Numbered from the stretch's first letter, positions 1 through 13,587 are shown. The stretch is DNA of 64,000 bases from Liriodendron chinense (GCA_003013855.2 PVNU02000773.1:2669001-2733000), one strand, 5' to 3'. The notes: a model not told the origin generated them from the letters alone. A program made the numbers and translations.

Positions 1-200
1 TGAGAGATTAAATATTCTAAACAACTCACGAAACCCTACAAACGAACTTACGAAGAGTTTTAAATAAAAATGGAAACAAATTCTGAAAATTCGAACGTAT
101 TTGCAAAATTGACCATGCATTGTCGGGCGACCGAAATTCCTCGAAAACATCAAGAGAGTTTTGTAAAAATATGGTAGAATTGACCATGCGATTATTTTTC
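1..200. repeat. Direct repeat copy 1 (partner at 4087-4290)
   Basis: The stretch beginning TGAGAGATTAAATATTCTAA recurs in the same orientation about 4086 bp downstream, with many substitutions and small indels. The two copies bracket the solo LTR and lie beside a gypsy pol fragment, so they are probably pieces of another retroelement (LTR or untranslated region). The window edge cuts this copy. No coding potential is seen. Confidence 0.6.
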
Positions 201-277
201 TCAATTTCTTCTAGATATTCAGATCTCACATGTATAATCTTCATTCCCACGTGATCACACTTTGAAAGTACACTCAA

Positions 278-1139
278 CGTATCGCGCTTGGCATTTCTTA
301 CTCTAACATCCGAGCAAGTGTGGTTTTTAGGCTACAATCCATTTATTCGATGGTACTAATTATGATTTTTTTTTTTTGTCAGAAAAGCTGATAATGATTA
401 TGATAATTATGTGCATTTATGATTATGTTTGGTTTACATTGTAATGCAATAATTAAATGAGTAGAAAGTCTAAACTATCTAAGATATTACAATTAAAGGA
501 ATGGGTTACTACCACCATGTCCAATTAAAGAGGGAGAGAGAGTGTGTGTACATCTGCTTAGGATCTATAGGGCCTACAGGGAGAAAGAGAGAGTACAATA
601 TTCAACCTATCATTACAGGGCAACTTTATAATTTCACGAGTTTTATGTAAACTTTAGTTCATTTGAGGTAATTTGTTCAGTATTTTTTATTTCGTCAAAT
701 CAAATAATGTTTTTATTTTTTAAAAATTAAAATCAAAATTTGAAAACTTGGTTTCCCTCCAAAATTCTTTTGAAAAAAATTTGTGAAAAAGTGAATTTCA
801 CTTTATCCCACATCGCTTAGAGATGAAAAAAAAATTTGGGTTTATAAATGGTTTTGAAATAACTTAGAAAAAGAGGAAGAGGGAGCTTGGGTTGAGTGTT
901 TCAATACTCCGTGCATGCATGGGTGAGAGCAATGCGGCATTAGAGGCGCTACTAGCGCACTTTGCTTCTTTTGTTAATGGATCCAATGGTCTGAAATGTT
1001 TGGATTAATGAGCCAGACGTGTCTAATACATGCTTAGCCTTATTTAAATCAATTTTTCTAATTTATTTTTTTGGTATCTATTTTTTTCGGAATATTCACC
1101 TATAAGGTTAATATATATTCTGTTGTGAGAGAGAATGGC
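278..1139. other. Intergenic, nothing recognised
   Basis: AT-rich, low-complexity sequence with homopolymer runs and a short GA tract. A 'cccacatcgc' motif near 810, typical of plant dispersed repeats, is the only thing noted. No ORF, RNA gene or bounded repeat could be supported. Confidence 0.5.
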
Positions 1140-2279
1140 ACAGGTGTAACGCCCCGAATTTACCGTAATTATTTTAAAATTTTCTGAAATTTATTTCTAT
1201 TTCTTTTTATATTAAATACCGGCCATTGATATTAAAATTCAAATAACGGGACATCCGTAAGAGATCATATGGAATACCCTTTATGAAAGTTGCTTAGAAT
1301 GACCTCATTAATAATGTAGAAGAGTTAGATTTCGCTAAACTCAAAGATTTACAAAAATTACGAAAATGCCATTAGTTAAACTTAAGTTAAGATGTCATTT
1401 TTAAGTATTATAGTTTCTGACGATCACTTTCCCGTAAAATCCTAGATTTGAGCTTTTGGACACATATTAACCATACACATCAAATTTCCGCCCTTAAATC
1501 ATAGTAGAAGTGGTCCAATTGTCAAATCAGCCCTTAACCCTTGATTTTCATGTCCATCGAGTGAGGAAAGTAGATGGTTAGTCGTAGTCGAATATTTTTC
1601 TTCATATGAATGACTTGGATCGTCTTTATCATAGACCAATACTGTGATTTGATTGCCCCACATTGATAAGCCTCTTTCTTATGCGCGAAGTTATCATGTT
1701 CTAAAAATTAACGAATTACCAACTCTTCTCAAATTTGAACATTTCAATTTACCCACTTTTCACCATCAATCGCTTCTCAAATTTGGACCACCCATTATAC
1801 TCATATGACTATGAGTTTACACAAAATTTGGACCCCGATCTACAATCCTACACCGTTGAACCACAAAGTCAGCCCCTTCCTTTTCCGCTAAAAGTTGAAA
1901 TTTCAGATCTAGGCATTCCTCACCATCAATCAACCACTAAACTTTGTACAATTGTTTGCCTATCATGACTACATATTTTTTCAAAATTTGGGCCTTGACC
2001 ATCAAGCGTAGACCGTTAATTGAGATATAGCCCATTTTAGCACCCGTTAGGCCATTTTTAAGGATCGGCCAATTTAGAATGTGGATCATCAAGAAATTTA
2101 CGTATTATGACTCTACTCTTCGAGCTTGATAAGATGAACGGATTGGAATTGTTCAAAGATCATCCGAATATTAAGATTTGAGAAACCCACCTCGAGAGGT
2201 TGTTACACAAGACCTCGCGTGCACATCCCTGTCCATATTTCTACTACGCACCTCCAAACCCTAATTCCAACCCTACCTC

Positions 2280-2288
2280 TATATATAA
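2280..2288 (+). promoter_or_regulatory. TATA box inside the solo LTR
   Basis: A TATATATAA motif lies in the middle of the solo LTR, about 40 bp upstream of a GA-rich tract. This is the usual place for the U3/R promoter of a long LTR. Activity is inferred only. Confidence 0.4.
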
Positions 2289-2324
2289 GGCCTCTCTTAG
2301 CCAAAGGTGACCCCCACCCACGAA

Positions 2325-2326
<2 letters not shown>

Positions 2327-2400
<74 letters not shown>
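2327..2400. repeat. (GA)n microsatellite in the LTR
   Basis: About 74 bp of nearly pure GA dinucleotides with a few AAA/GGG interruptions, just downstream of the LTR TATA box. It would be transcribed in the LTR leader. Confidence 0.9.
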
Positions 2401-2401
<1 letters not shown>

Positions 2402-4086
2402 GGTAAGAGAGAGAGGGAGTACCATCTTGCTATTATTTCATCATCTTATATCTCTAATAAGTAGAAGATCATAAGGTGAGAACTCCTTTAAGATTGGATT
2501 AATAATTTCATGTTTTGTAGGTTGATAATTCTTATGTGTTTTTGTTTACATGTGTTTATTTATTCTCTCCTTAGTTAGCTATATATAAATGCTTTTAGAT
2601 ACTTTTTCCATCTCATGGTGATGAGGATATTCATTAGACTTAGAGAACTAGTAAGGAATAGAATTATGTTTGTTGCACATATGAGATCTGTGTAACCATC
2701 TTTAAAGGGACCACCTTTCTTTCTATACTGTATAAAGAATAGTTGTGATTGTCTAATGGAGATTCTTATATTGCTATATTCCTTTTATATATATGGATGG
2801 ACCCTGATCTGTAGTGATGAATATCGGAACACCCGGTTAAGAGGTTGCCCTAACCTGAGACGATGCTTTTAGCTTGTCCGGTTAAGTGGCCACACTGATC
2901 TGTGGTGGTGGTATCAAGATCGCCCGATTAAGTGGTTGTTAAATCCATTTATTAATACTATTATTATTATATTTACTATTATTATTATTATTCCTAAAGT
3001 TGTTAAGGATCTCCATAAGACGATAGTTGAGTATGGTTGTTATGAAGCTTAGTAGTACGGGCAACCATCCTGGGATGTGATGCGTCGGTTACGACTATTT
3101 TGATGAGTGGTGAACCATAAGGAAGGATGTGGTGGTACCAAAGGTTGGTTAGACGATAAGTGGCTTGGTGTAAATTGATAATAATAATAAAAATGGCTAA
3201 CTCATGCATGCACGTGGCTCCATGTGGGTGTATGGAATTGAGAATAGGCTAGAGCATCCTACTTCTCCCATACACTGTCACGTGTGGATTTGGGCTATGA
3301 GTGTCCCGTTTCTCACGTGGTCGGGCAAAATTATGGGCTTGCGTGTCCCAAAACCCCTGGCAGCATGTCTAAGGATTCCTACGCTGGGTCATGCATTATC
3401 ATGCATTGCATTAAGAAAGAGTAATGGATGTTTTGTTATGATTTTTATGCGATTATTATTTCTAACCTTAAAGTAGTTCTTCACTATGCCGCTTTTGATG
3501 GTGTTTAGTGAAATAATTTAGAACATGTAGGTAACGATCCTCAGGAGCCCGAGCCTTAAGGAGACGATTATGATGGCTCGTGGGAGCAGATGGTGGAAGA
3601 CGAGACCGCATAGTCATTCATAGTTCTAGTATTTATTTAGTATTTGAAATTGTAATAAGTCCCAATGGGAGGACGTAGTTATGAACATGGTGTTTGATTG
3701 AATGATGGTTACATGGTTTGATGATTTAGTTTAGTTAATGAAATAATATATAAGTTTGGTTTCACTGTCTTACTCATGTTTTTCCAAATAGTATGAAATG
3801 TGCATGTTTGTGTGAAAATTATGTAAGGGGTATAACCCTCACACATTCCAAATAATCTTGGGAATTCGGCCGTCGTGATGTAAACAGGAGCCGAAATCTT
3901 GGGGTGTTACAACAAGTGTAGACGTGGTAAGATCGATCACTGTCTCTCTCACTGATAGATACTCCGAATCCACGGAGCGTCCGGAAATCCTCAACCAGAA
4001 GTTCTTCGAATCCACAAAGAAGAAGAAGGAAAAAACCAAGCTTTTGTTGAATAATATCAAAATAATAATGTCTATCTACGAAAATA

Positions 4087-4290
4087 TGAGAGCTTAAATA
4101 TTTTAAACAACTCACAAAACCCTAAAACGAACTTGGAAAGAGTTTTAAACAAAAATGAAAACAAATTCTAAAAATTCAGACGTTTCCGTAAAACTGGCCA
4201 TGCACTGTTAGGCGTCCAAAATCCCTAAAAAATGTCCAAAGAGTTTTGTGGAAATTCCATCGAATTTTCGAGCGCTCGAAAATACGGTCG
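4087..4290. repeat. Direct repeat copy 2 (partner at 1-200)
   Basis: Starts TGAGAGCTTAAATATTTTAA and follows the 1-200 copy for about 190 bp, sharing words such as AACAACTCAC and AGAGTTTTGT. It lies between the solo LTR and the antisense gypsy pol fragment, so it may be LTR or 3' untranslated sequence of that element. Confidence 0.6.
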
Positions 4291-4482
4291 AGAGACCGAA
4301 AAGGGTAAAAAAACGTCCAGAGAGTTACTGGACTTTCTTGGTGGGAGTTCGGGCGACTAAAGTGATGAGCAACTCGGTCGTTTCTTTTGGGCACTTTTCC
4401 GCTGGTCCATCTTGGTCATGTACTCGCTAGAGACCCTTCTACATAAGTCCCATCCATTGTAAAAGAACTTGTTCATTTCCAG

Positions 4483-5872
4483 CTAGTGATATGCGAACAA
4501 ATCCATCATGTTGAAAGTTCTTGAGATCTCAAACTCTTCTGGGAGGTCTACGACATAGGCATTATCATTAAGCTTTCGGAGGATTGGTACCGGTCTAATC
4601 TTCTTATGTTTCAACTTGTTACAAGTACCAGATGGGAAGCGTTCCTTGCGTAGATGGATCATCACTTGATTGCCAACTTCAAACACCTTGGTGTGTCGAT
4701 GCTTGTCGGCGTTATTCTTGTACTTCTCATTCGACTCGAGCAACTTGTTCACTTCATTATGTATTTCTGTGATCCTTTTAGCCATGTATTCTATAGCAAT
4801 ACTCATGCCTGGAATCTTAAGCAATTGAACTAAATCCAATGTGTGGCGGGGAGCTTATCCATAGACTATCTGGGATGGTGATTTTCCTATCGGACGATTC
4901 ACCATGTTGTTGAAAGAGAACTCGGCTTAAGATAGGGCCAAGTTCCATTGTTTTGGCTTCTCCCCGAAATACAACGTATCAAATATCCCAAAGTCTTGTT
5001 CACAACTTCAGTTTGTCTGTCAATCTGTTAATGGTAAGCGTTGCTGAATTGAAGCTATGTCCCAAATCGACTCTACAAAGTCCGCCAAAAATGACTCACA
5101 AACTTTGTATCACGGTCTGACATGATCGTCTTAGGGATTCTGTGCAATCTAACAACCTCCTTGAAGAATAAGTTGGCTACATTTGTTACGTCGTATGTCT
5201 TCCTGCAACAAATGAAGTGAGCCATCTTTGAAAACCTGTCAATCACCACGAACACGAAATCCATGTTGTGTTGTGTTCGTGGGAGACCCAAGACAAAGTC
5301 CATGGAGATGTCCTCCCAAGGGCCTTCAGGGACAGGCAACGGGGTGTAGAGTCTCGTGTTTTGAGAGTGACTCTTAGCGGATTAACACACATGGCTTCGC
5401 TAAACCATCTTCCCTACGTCACAGCCTAGGTGAGGCCAAAAGTAGCATTCTTTCATTTGGGCCTTCATCTTGTCTCAACTTAAATGGCCTCCAAGGCCAC
5501 CACTATGGAACTCGAGTACAATCTTGTCACATAATGAGCTCTACAGGATGCATAAATGATTCTTATAGAATAAGAATCCATCATGGATGTGGAAGTCGCT
5601 AGGATGACTTTTTTTCTTCGCGGCCAATCGTCCTTAAAGTTATTATCTTTTGCATACAGCTCTTTGAGGCAGTTGAAATCGACAACCTCATTGGTCGTGG
5701 TGATGAGAAGAGCGGCTCGGCGGCTCAATGCATCCACAACCTTGTTTTGTTGGCTAGATTTGTGCTTCAACACGAACATAAATTTCTGTAAAAATAAAAT
5801 CCACCTAGCATGCAGATGATTTACGTTAATCTGGTTATTAATAAACTTCAAGGCTGGTGGTATGTGTAAAGA
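4483..5872 (-). pseudogene. Ty3/gypsy pol remnant (RNase H end, integrase)
   Basis: Read on the minus strand, three broken reading frames follow the order of a gypsy polyprotein. 5872-5480 carries the end of RNase H and the linker to integrase (motifs HARWILFLQKF and ADALSRR-like VDALSRR). 5339-5073 carries the integrase core (EGPWEDISMDFVLGLPRT, VVIDRFSKMAHF, SDRDTKFVSHFW). 4839-4483 carries the integrase C-terminal region (ADKHRHTKVFEVGNQVMIHLRKERFP and NDNAYVVDLP). Frameshifts and stops separate the pieces, and reverse transcriptase, protease and gag are missing upstream. Non-functional relic. Confidence 0.9.
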
Positions 5873-5992
5873 ACAAACTCCCTCTGAATGACGTAGTTTC
5901 CAAAACTTAATCCATCGCCAACAGAGATGACGACCAAACAGGTGGTGGGTTTGAAAAAGTGATTTTTCCAATTCAATCCCATTTAATCTCAC

Positions 5993-6288
5993 TTAATCTC
6001 GTGCGACAAACACACCCTTAGACACTCACGTTGGAGGATCAAAGTTCAAGTCAATAGTTTGGAGGCCTATTAGCTTAGATTATGATCTTTTTATCAAGGA
6101 CTTGATGGTGCATGAAAGATGATCAATCCATAAACCTGAGAGCGTGTATGAGTCTTGGATATTGACTGAGCGGCTTTAGCTCACTTTATGAAGTTTCCTA
6201 AAAGTGTCTGGAAACGAGTAATGTTAGGTGCATCTATCAAGATCAATTTATTCTTGTGCAAGCGTATCCACTAGATTTACATAGGGAT
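5993..6288. other. Intergenic, nothing recognised
   Basis: About 300 bp between the gypsy fragment and the Athila-like LTR. No feature could be supported. Confidence 0.4.
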
Positions 6289-7690
6289 TGTTGAGGCCTA
6301 AATATTGCATATTTATTCCCCTACTTAGCATTGATTTTATTATATACATTAAGAAAGTTTATCTTAATTATGTGTGTTTCATATGCAAGGAAAGAGTTGA
6401 AGACCAAGATCAAATTTGTGCTAATAATGAAAGAATTAAAGCCTGAAAAGAATTATAAAGAAAAAGCATGAAGGAATCGAGTCAAGAAACTTGGATTGGC
6501 CAGAAAAATCGCAGTGCAGAAATACAGGGCCAAAAAGTTAGGATTCAGAATACAGTGTTACTAGACTGTTTTTGTGGACTTCAGTCGACCGGCAACTAAG
6601 TTCAGTCGATAAAAAATTAGACGAATTCTGAAGTTACTCGCTGGACATTTTTATATAAGTTCAGTCGATCGACACCAAAGTTTAGTCGATCGAAGATTGG
6701 TCGGGCTGTTTTGGTTAATTGACTATTTTAATCGAGATTTTTATAAAAATTTGTGGAATTGCGAAACTTGTTTCCTATTTCTTATAGGCTCATCCAAGAC
6801 AGTGCAAAATCGATTCTAAGGCCTATAAAAGAACATTTAAGCTTGTTTTCAAGGAAATCTAAGTAAGAAGAGATAAATGAGCTCGAGGGTAGAGCAACCA
6901 CGTCGGTTTTACATCGAATTTTTTAGTTCTTTTTTAGCTTTCTTAGTTTCTAGTTTATTTTTCTATTTGAGTTAGCCATGCTAGGCTAATCTCTTAGCTA
7001 TGGTTAAGAAGTGAACCTTCTAATTTGTTTATGAAGTTCTAGTTCTTTTTATTCAAGTTATGGTTTGAATGTTGAACAATTAGTTGATTTTAGTCTGAAT
7101 ACAAAGATTATTTTAGTTTACTTTAATCCATGGTCAACTTCAGGCATATTGAATGCTTAGAAAGGCTGAAATTATTTTCTTAATCTATTTATAAGGGATT
7201 GATCTGTAAAATTCATTGATCTATCGTAGACTACGGGCACGATAAATGTTTTGAATTTTCTGTGATCATTAACTTGGTGCTTCATGTGGGAATCATATCA
7301 ATTGAAGTTCTAATTTGTTTTGGTTTGTTTAAATCTGACTTAACCGCTCTATCATCCGGCTGGATAGGATAGGACTTCGATTTCAGTTGTTTTATCCAAT
7401 CAAATCAAGTAAATGAAACATTATGAATGGCTAGAAGTGGATCATTGTCGCTCTAGTGTTTATTTTCATTAATTTTCCTTTAAAACTAATCCGTCTATCA
7501 TTAATCCAATTTTAGTTCAGTTTAGTTAGTTTAATTTTAGATCATAAATAGCCTTTAAGTGTTTGAACTTAAATTCTTCCCGTGGATCGACCCTGGTCTC
7601 ACTAAGATTATTACTACATCGCGACCTTATACTTGGGATTGTGAACAGGGACATATTTAGGCTTAGATTTGATAAATTATAAACTTATCA
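6289..7690 (+). mobile_element. Athila/Tat-like LTR fragment or solo LTR
   Basis: The block starts TGTTGAGGCCTAAATATTGC and ends near AAACTTATCA. Near its right end it has the phrase 'cccgtggatcgaccctgg', which is very common in the 3' part of plant Athila/Tat-type gypsy LTRs, followed by 'tacttgggattgtgaac'. No matching 5-bp duplication was found at these exact ends, so the borders are provisional. Several GTCGATCG-type palindromic words occur between 6580 and 6710. Confidence 0.5.
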
Positions 7691-7991
7691 AGTAGTTTTT
7701 CACTGGCCCAACATTCAAAAGGTTTTGAGTAGCTTTAAAATGGTTTTCAACCATTAAGGTTTTATTTTAGCCGTTAACATATTTTATCATACTTGATGAC
7801 GATCTAATGAATCATATCTTATGGTCTACCTATGTGACTTGTGCATCTATAAATTCTGTAGGTTCTGTATAGAATTATTCATTTTATAGTTGCTTGTACA
7901 TTTAGACTATTCATGCCAAACCTTGTATTTAAATACCATTATCATCAATGGAAGATACATACAAATTCATAAGATTATCTCTTTGATCACA

Positions 7992-8004
7992 TGGTATCAG
8001 AGCC
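7992..8004 (+). other. Copia primer-binding site (initiator tRNA-Met)
   Basis: TGGTATCAGAGCC directly follows the CA end of the LTR-like sequence. It is the canonical tRNA-iMet priming site of plant Ty1/copia elements. Confidence 0.85.
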
Positions 8005-8474
8005 AACTGATCAAGGTCATCAAAATTTGCCCTTGCTGCTATCACGGTTTTGCCCCTGGCACCAAAACATTTAACCATGATTGCTGCTCCCACCGTCTCT
8101 ATGTGCATCTCCTATAGCAGCTCCGACATCTTATTAAATCTTTGTTTGTCCTCATCAGATCGACCTGCTGGAATGCATCATCGATTGCAAATCTGTTGCT
8201 AGTCCCAGACAGGATTACCATGCCAAGGATCACTCCACATTCACACCTGTTGCTGCCTCAAATCACCTCACCGGCCATTTGTAGTGAGTTTTTCAACCCG
8301 ACATTGCAATCTAAAGATTCAGATTTGAATCCCTTTGTCTCCAGCATTAAAACACATGTTCAGCCCCGGAATCTGTCAACTATCAGGTTGTTTTCTCGTA
8401 ACCACCCATTGCTGCAAATTCTCGGCCAGACGTTACTTATATTGTTCTCTTTGTTAGCCAATTCTTAAGTGAAC

Positions 8475-9030
8475 CAAGCTTTATACATTTAGATGTTGTT
8501 CTGCACATCATTCGATATGTTCGAGACACTGCTTCTAAAGCTCTTTTCTTCTTTGTGGACTCCTTTCTTAACTTGCAAGTATATTCTGATTCTGATTTTG
8601 CTGGAATTGTATCCAATTGAAAGTCTACTATAGGCTTTTGTATATTTCTTGGCGACTCTCTTCTTTCATGGGAAATAAGAAGTCACAATGCATTTCTCAA
8701 TTTACTACTGAGGCAGAGTATTAAACGATGGCTCAATTACAACTTCTGAGATTGTCTGGCTCCTATGGTTGCTTGCTAATTTAGGTGTAATGTTTACCTA
8801 ACTCACTCATTTGCACGGGTGATAATAAAAGTGGCATCCATATTGTTCGCAACCCCAAATTTCATGAATGAACCAAGCATATTGATGTGGACTATCATTT
8901 TGTTTGTCAAGAGTACTTAGCCGGCACAATTTCTCCCGTATTTTATCTCCTTCGAACAATGCGCTGACTTCTTTACCAAGTCTCACAGTACCTCAAACCT
9001 CTTATACCCTATTTCTAAACTCTCAATGAT
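8475..9030 (+). pseudogene. Copia RT end / RNase H fragment
   Basis: Conceptual translation gives the recognisable copia RNase H order with stops and small frameshifts. It reads a LDVVLHIIRYVRDT-like motif, YSDSDFAG, a KSTIGFC-like motif and LGDSLLSW, then WLLANLG, an H-D-N-K-S motif, and KHIDVDYHFV near the end. Only the last third of pol is present. Confidence 0.85.
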
Positions 9031-9095
9031 TCTATGAATACATCTCGAGAGGTCGACAATGGTGACTTAAAGATTGAATGCCAAAGAAATAGCTA

Positions 9096-9141
9096 GGGAG
9101 AGAGAGAGGGAGAGAGAGGGAGAGAGAGAGAGAGAGAGAGA
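9096..9141. repeat. (GA)n microsatellite
   Basis: GA-rich tract with GGG interruptions just after the copia relic. Confidence 0.8.
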
Positions 9142-9149
9142 GCTCATAT

Positions 9150-12100
9150 GATGGATTTGGATGAAAGGAATGTCCACACTATTGATGTAACATCCTGTCC
9201 CTCTCTCCATATTCTATTCCGCTTAAAACTGCCCGTTTGACAGATGCCTAAACAACGAGTTAATGTCATTTTAGTTAATAATTATGTATTATAGATCATA
9301 TGTCCTTTTGGTAAAGACAAATTAATAATCTTGATATCTAACAATTATGACCTCTAATATATAATTACTATTAAATAAAATGAGATGAACTCAATTTTAG
9401 GCGACTGCCAAATAGATCCTTAGGTTAGTGATCCTAGTTTTTCACCGTGGCACAAAAATGGTCATTTACAAAGTTTTTTTTTTTTTTAGGAAAACATTAC
9501 ATGTAGCAGAATTTGAATCAAAACCATGTATGCTGAGAAGCTACCTATAAAAGATTCTGAGTCCTCTTCTCTAGCTTAGTAGAGCTTAGGATGGAAGATG
9601 CGTGCGTCCTAAGCTAGTAGTATCCACAATGGTCCAAATCACCACAAAGCTTTGTAGATTAAGCTTATGCAATGAGATGTGTGGGGTCCACCGTGATGTG
9701 TGCATGACATCCAATGATTCTTCTCCTTGGCACCAAAATATCAGGCTAATCCAAAACTCAGTTGGCCACACCACAAGGTACAGTTGAGATGGAGAGGCCC
9801 AACGAAACCTCCATTATTGTACATGAGTCCCCCCCTCGTGTTTTATATATGCCATCCAAATCATTCAGAAGATGCCACCTACCACAGTGAATGGATACCC
9901 TGACAAGAAGGCTATTCTAGGTGGTCCACACTGTGATTTTAGAGGCTTTGAGGCATGATTTTAAATGTTGTAACCAGTGATTTGCCTTGAGTTGTGGACC
10001 GGCCAAAAGTTAAGGTGAGACATTAGTAGCACACATGATGGACCTATTGGACTTCATGAACACATACACATGATGGACCAATTGGACGTCATGAACACAT
10101 CACTGTGGACCTCACACATCATGTGGACATTAAGCTTAACCTATAAAGCTTTCTAGTGGATCTGGCCTCTATTCATAATTCCTGAGTTTTTCAGGCCAGA
10201 AACTATTTGGACGCTAGGATAACTCCCATAAAACTTGCATATCCATACCATGTCCAAACGCTTCCATGGCTGTATTCAGTTAAGATAGATTTGTGCATTT
10301 AGTCATGCTTGGCAAAAAAATTTAAAGGGGAGGTAAGAATGCATATCTACTCTCTACTCCACATCCCTACTACAAACTGTACTCCTGCAGACACAACTCA
10401 AATATTACATGGCCTTAATCCTTGGAGAGAAAAAGCTAACATTATCTCTAAGGCTGGCAATGGACTAGTACGTACCCACTGACCCTACAAATTAACATGA
10501 GCCAGCTTTGGGCCAGTCTTGGACCTACTATAGCTTGGTCCGAAGGCCTAGCTTGGGCTAACAGCCCACTCAATTTTCAGGTTTGGTTTGGGCTCAAGTC
10601 ATTTGAACCCCACCCACCCATACTTGACTGTATATGTACATTTGTCATATCCCATGAATATGCCATTCCTTGATTAGGCAATGCATCCATCTTGAATGAA
10701 GACTGTTCCATTTCTCTAAAATGCCTATTTCTTCGTGCATGTATTGGACACTTGATCAAGGTAGATATATTAGGAACATTAAGTGGGAAATATGGGCCAA
10801 CCATTTCTTTTCAGACTTGGGCTCGGGCCTCAGGTCTTAATTGCCTGGCCCATTGTCACCCCAAAATCCATAAACACCCATGTTCACACACCCAAATACA
10901 ATACATGCACATCCATGTCAAGTCAGGCATGAATATATCATACTAAATCACGGAATAACGGACCAATCTATGTATCCATAATAAAGATTAAAAAACTGTA
11001 AATATCACATGGTGGGCACCGATATGCTCAAGCATAATAATACAATAGTCAGATCTAAACCATTGATCATGTGGGGCCCAGATAATAGATGTCTTATATG
11101 TACATACTTAGGCGAGTTGTCCATGGATCCAAGCAACCCCTTGGAGAAAATAGGAGCCAGTTAATTCAACTAGATACTCTAAACAGGCATGATGGTTGAT
11201 ACACAGGCACACACGCAGACAGATCGCATGCATTACTCAAAATAAACCGTTCAAATTGAGGGGCCATTCTGTGAGTTTAAGATACTTTGGACCAGTGGAT
11301 ATTTTTCATTTCAGTCGTCAATCAGACGTCCACCGATCCACAAGTCAGGCAATCAAAATGGTATAATATTTGGTCTGTAATCCATCTAAAATTGTAGTTC
11401 ACACTTCTTAACTAATTAATTTCAGTTACTTGTACGCCATGTGTATGATTTCATAGCACCTTGTATCAACCACCACAGCCCACCAGTGTATTGAAGTTTC
11501 TCTAAACGAGGATTTGTATGACACACGACCTGAGCCTTTGCACTAAGTGCTCATCTCGAGAAACAGGCTGATTCACTCATCAGATGGGCCACATCTGTAT
11601 ATTGAATCATACCATCAGTTGTCCGTTGATTCCATCGATGCGGCCCAGCTGACATGCAGATACATGTGCATCAGAAAGGGTAAATTTTGAAATTAATCGA
11701 TTAATTCAACTGCAGGGATTCTTTTAGATGGGTTTTTGGGACCCGTGGGTTCATTTGATGAGCCTGACGTTTAGGCCTGGCCCACCCCGGGCTAGCAATT
11801 GTATGAATGCGGGCCTCTATGGGAAATTTTGTCCAATATGGGCCAGGCCTAACTAATTTCTCTCTCTGGACAGAAATGCAGGTATCCGTCAAGGCTATGG
11901 GCCTAAAAATGAGAGTGGAGACTAGATCATCGTGAGGTGGGCCTACTGTTTGGATTTTGGGCACTGCTGTGGTCCACCTTCTAATCTCACAGGCTTGAAT
12001 TTATTTGAAGCCCTTTCACATGATGGTACTTCTTACAGACGGTTTGGATCGTGCAAGTGCCTTTTGTTGCAACATTGTTAATTCAAAAATAAATAAATAG

Positions 12101-13587
12101 AAAAATAGATGTCAAACGGCCCTTAAGAGGGCTCACCATTGGCCTCACTATCGATGGCATTTATCTCAAAATTAATCTGATTGGATGATCTTCCTATTAA
12201 CCATCCATTCACTGCCCATCATTTGGGATTTTTAGAATCAGCTGATGACTGCAATTCTCAGTATATGATCCATCCACCATGGGGGTCATGATTTGGATGG
12301 TCTGGGCTAATATACATGTATCCCATTAGCATGGTGGATGAGTGACCTCCGCATCGTTTGCCATAACCATGGGGGATTAAATCCAAATTATGCCAAATTT
12401 GAAGATCAACCGTCTGATTTAGCCAATATTGATGATCAACACACTGATTGAGTCAATATTAAAGATGAACGGTCAGATTGAGATGATAATGAAAGTTTTG
12501 GAATAGTCTTTAGTTCTTTCTTTCCCCTTTGATCATCCGTTTACGATGAGTCCCACTTGCATCATGAAAATATGACCCTGAATCCAATGTGTATCTTTAA
12601 ACTGTAAATGTACATTGAATGAGGACCACTAATAACTGTCTTTAAATTGACTATTCTTTTTGTAAGACAGTGGCCCACTGGATGATTGGACTGGGACAGC
12701 TTGCCGGACTGGGCCATTCATCATTGGCGGAGCGTGGCCCAGGTGACGTACCTAGATTTCAAGCCCAGGATCAGCCCTTCAGCCGAGTTTAAGGACCTGA
12801 GTCGGGGGTGACTCATGGAGTATTCATGGTAGTGAACCAGATCAGACTCGATTGCGTAAGATGAGTTAACAAACCGTGCTGGGCTCAGACCCATCATGTT
12901 AATTCTGGGCCTGAGCTCATAAAATGTCAAGAACTTCTAATTGTAAATGGTGGTTTATGTCATGGTTAAAATGTCATTAGCTGTTGATTATTTATTTATT
13001 TTGTTTGTTAAGTAAGATGGACTCCAACTTGAGAACTAAATGTGGAACACACCCTGTTTACTACTGAGCCACAGGTTCAAACCACATCTTTAGTACCCTT
13101 CACCTAACATGAGGTGATGCATCTAGTGGTCATAGTGGGTTTTACATAATGGCTCATCCAAGCAGCAGACCCATTTGTTTGCACGCCCCATCCAACCGGA
13201 CTTAGAGAAACTTAATGGAAGGTAGTGGAATGATAATTATATCAATCAATGAAATAGCTTTTTGAATTTTATTTTTTTTTTTTAAAGAATCAGAATGTAA
13301 TTTCCATATTAATTAATTAGGTTTTTTTTTTTTTAATTCCCCATAAATAACCCACTGTCTCTAAAAGTTTGTCTCCTACTCAAATCTATCAATAGATGTT
13401 GGTCATCAATCTTTGTTTTTATACCTACCTATATTATGAAAGATACGGAGTTTTATTCAGGATATGGGTTTAAACAGAGTATTGCTAACTATGATGCCAC
13501 ATTGGGCATGCTTTAGAGTTCCCACTGCTTCAGAATGGTTGTTGATTTGGATTTTTCATTGGGGGTGGCCCACCATGATATGGCCAC

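Larger units (their letters stand above)
1145..3911 (+). mobile_element. Solo LTR of a Ty3/gypsy (Tekay/Del-like) retrotransposon
   Basis: The 2767-bp block begins TGTAACGCCCCGAA and ends TTGGGGTGTTACA, the inverted ends typical of large plant gypsy LTRs. It is flanked by ACAGG (1140-1144) and ACAAG (3912-3916), a 4-of-5 match expected for an aged 5-bp target-site duplication. No pol sequence lies inside, so this is a solo LTR left by LTR-LTR recombination. A TATA box near 2280 followed by a long GA tract suggests the LTR promoter reads on the plus strand. Lineage assignment rests on length and termini only. Confidence 0.75.
7700..9040 (+). mobile_element. Degenerate Ty1/copia element, internally deleted
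   Basis: An LTR-like tail ends ...GATCACA at 7991 and is followed directly by TGGTATCAGAGCC, the standard copia primer-binding site complementary to initiator tRNA-Met. The only pol sequence left is the RNase H end at 8475-9030, so gag, protease, integrase and most of RT have been deleted. A TATA-like CTATAAA near 7847 sits at a plausible LTR promoter position. The 3' LTR was not identified. Confidence 0.75.

Noticed and set aside
8142..8468. 108-codon ORF after the copia primer-binding site
   Set aside because: No gag motif (no zinc knuckle); probably leader or decayed sequence at the deletion junction.
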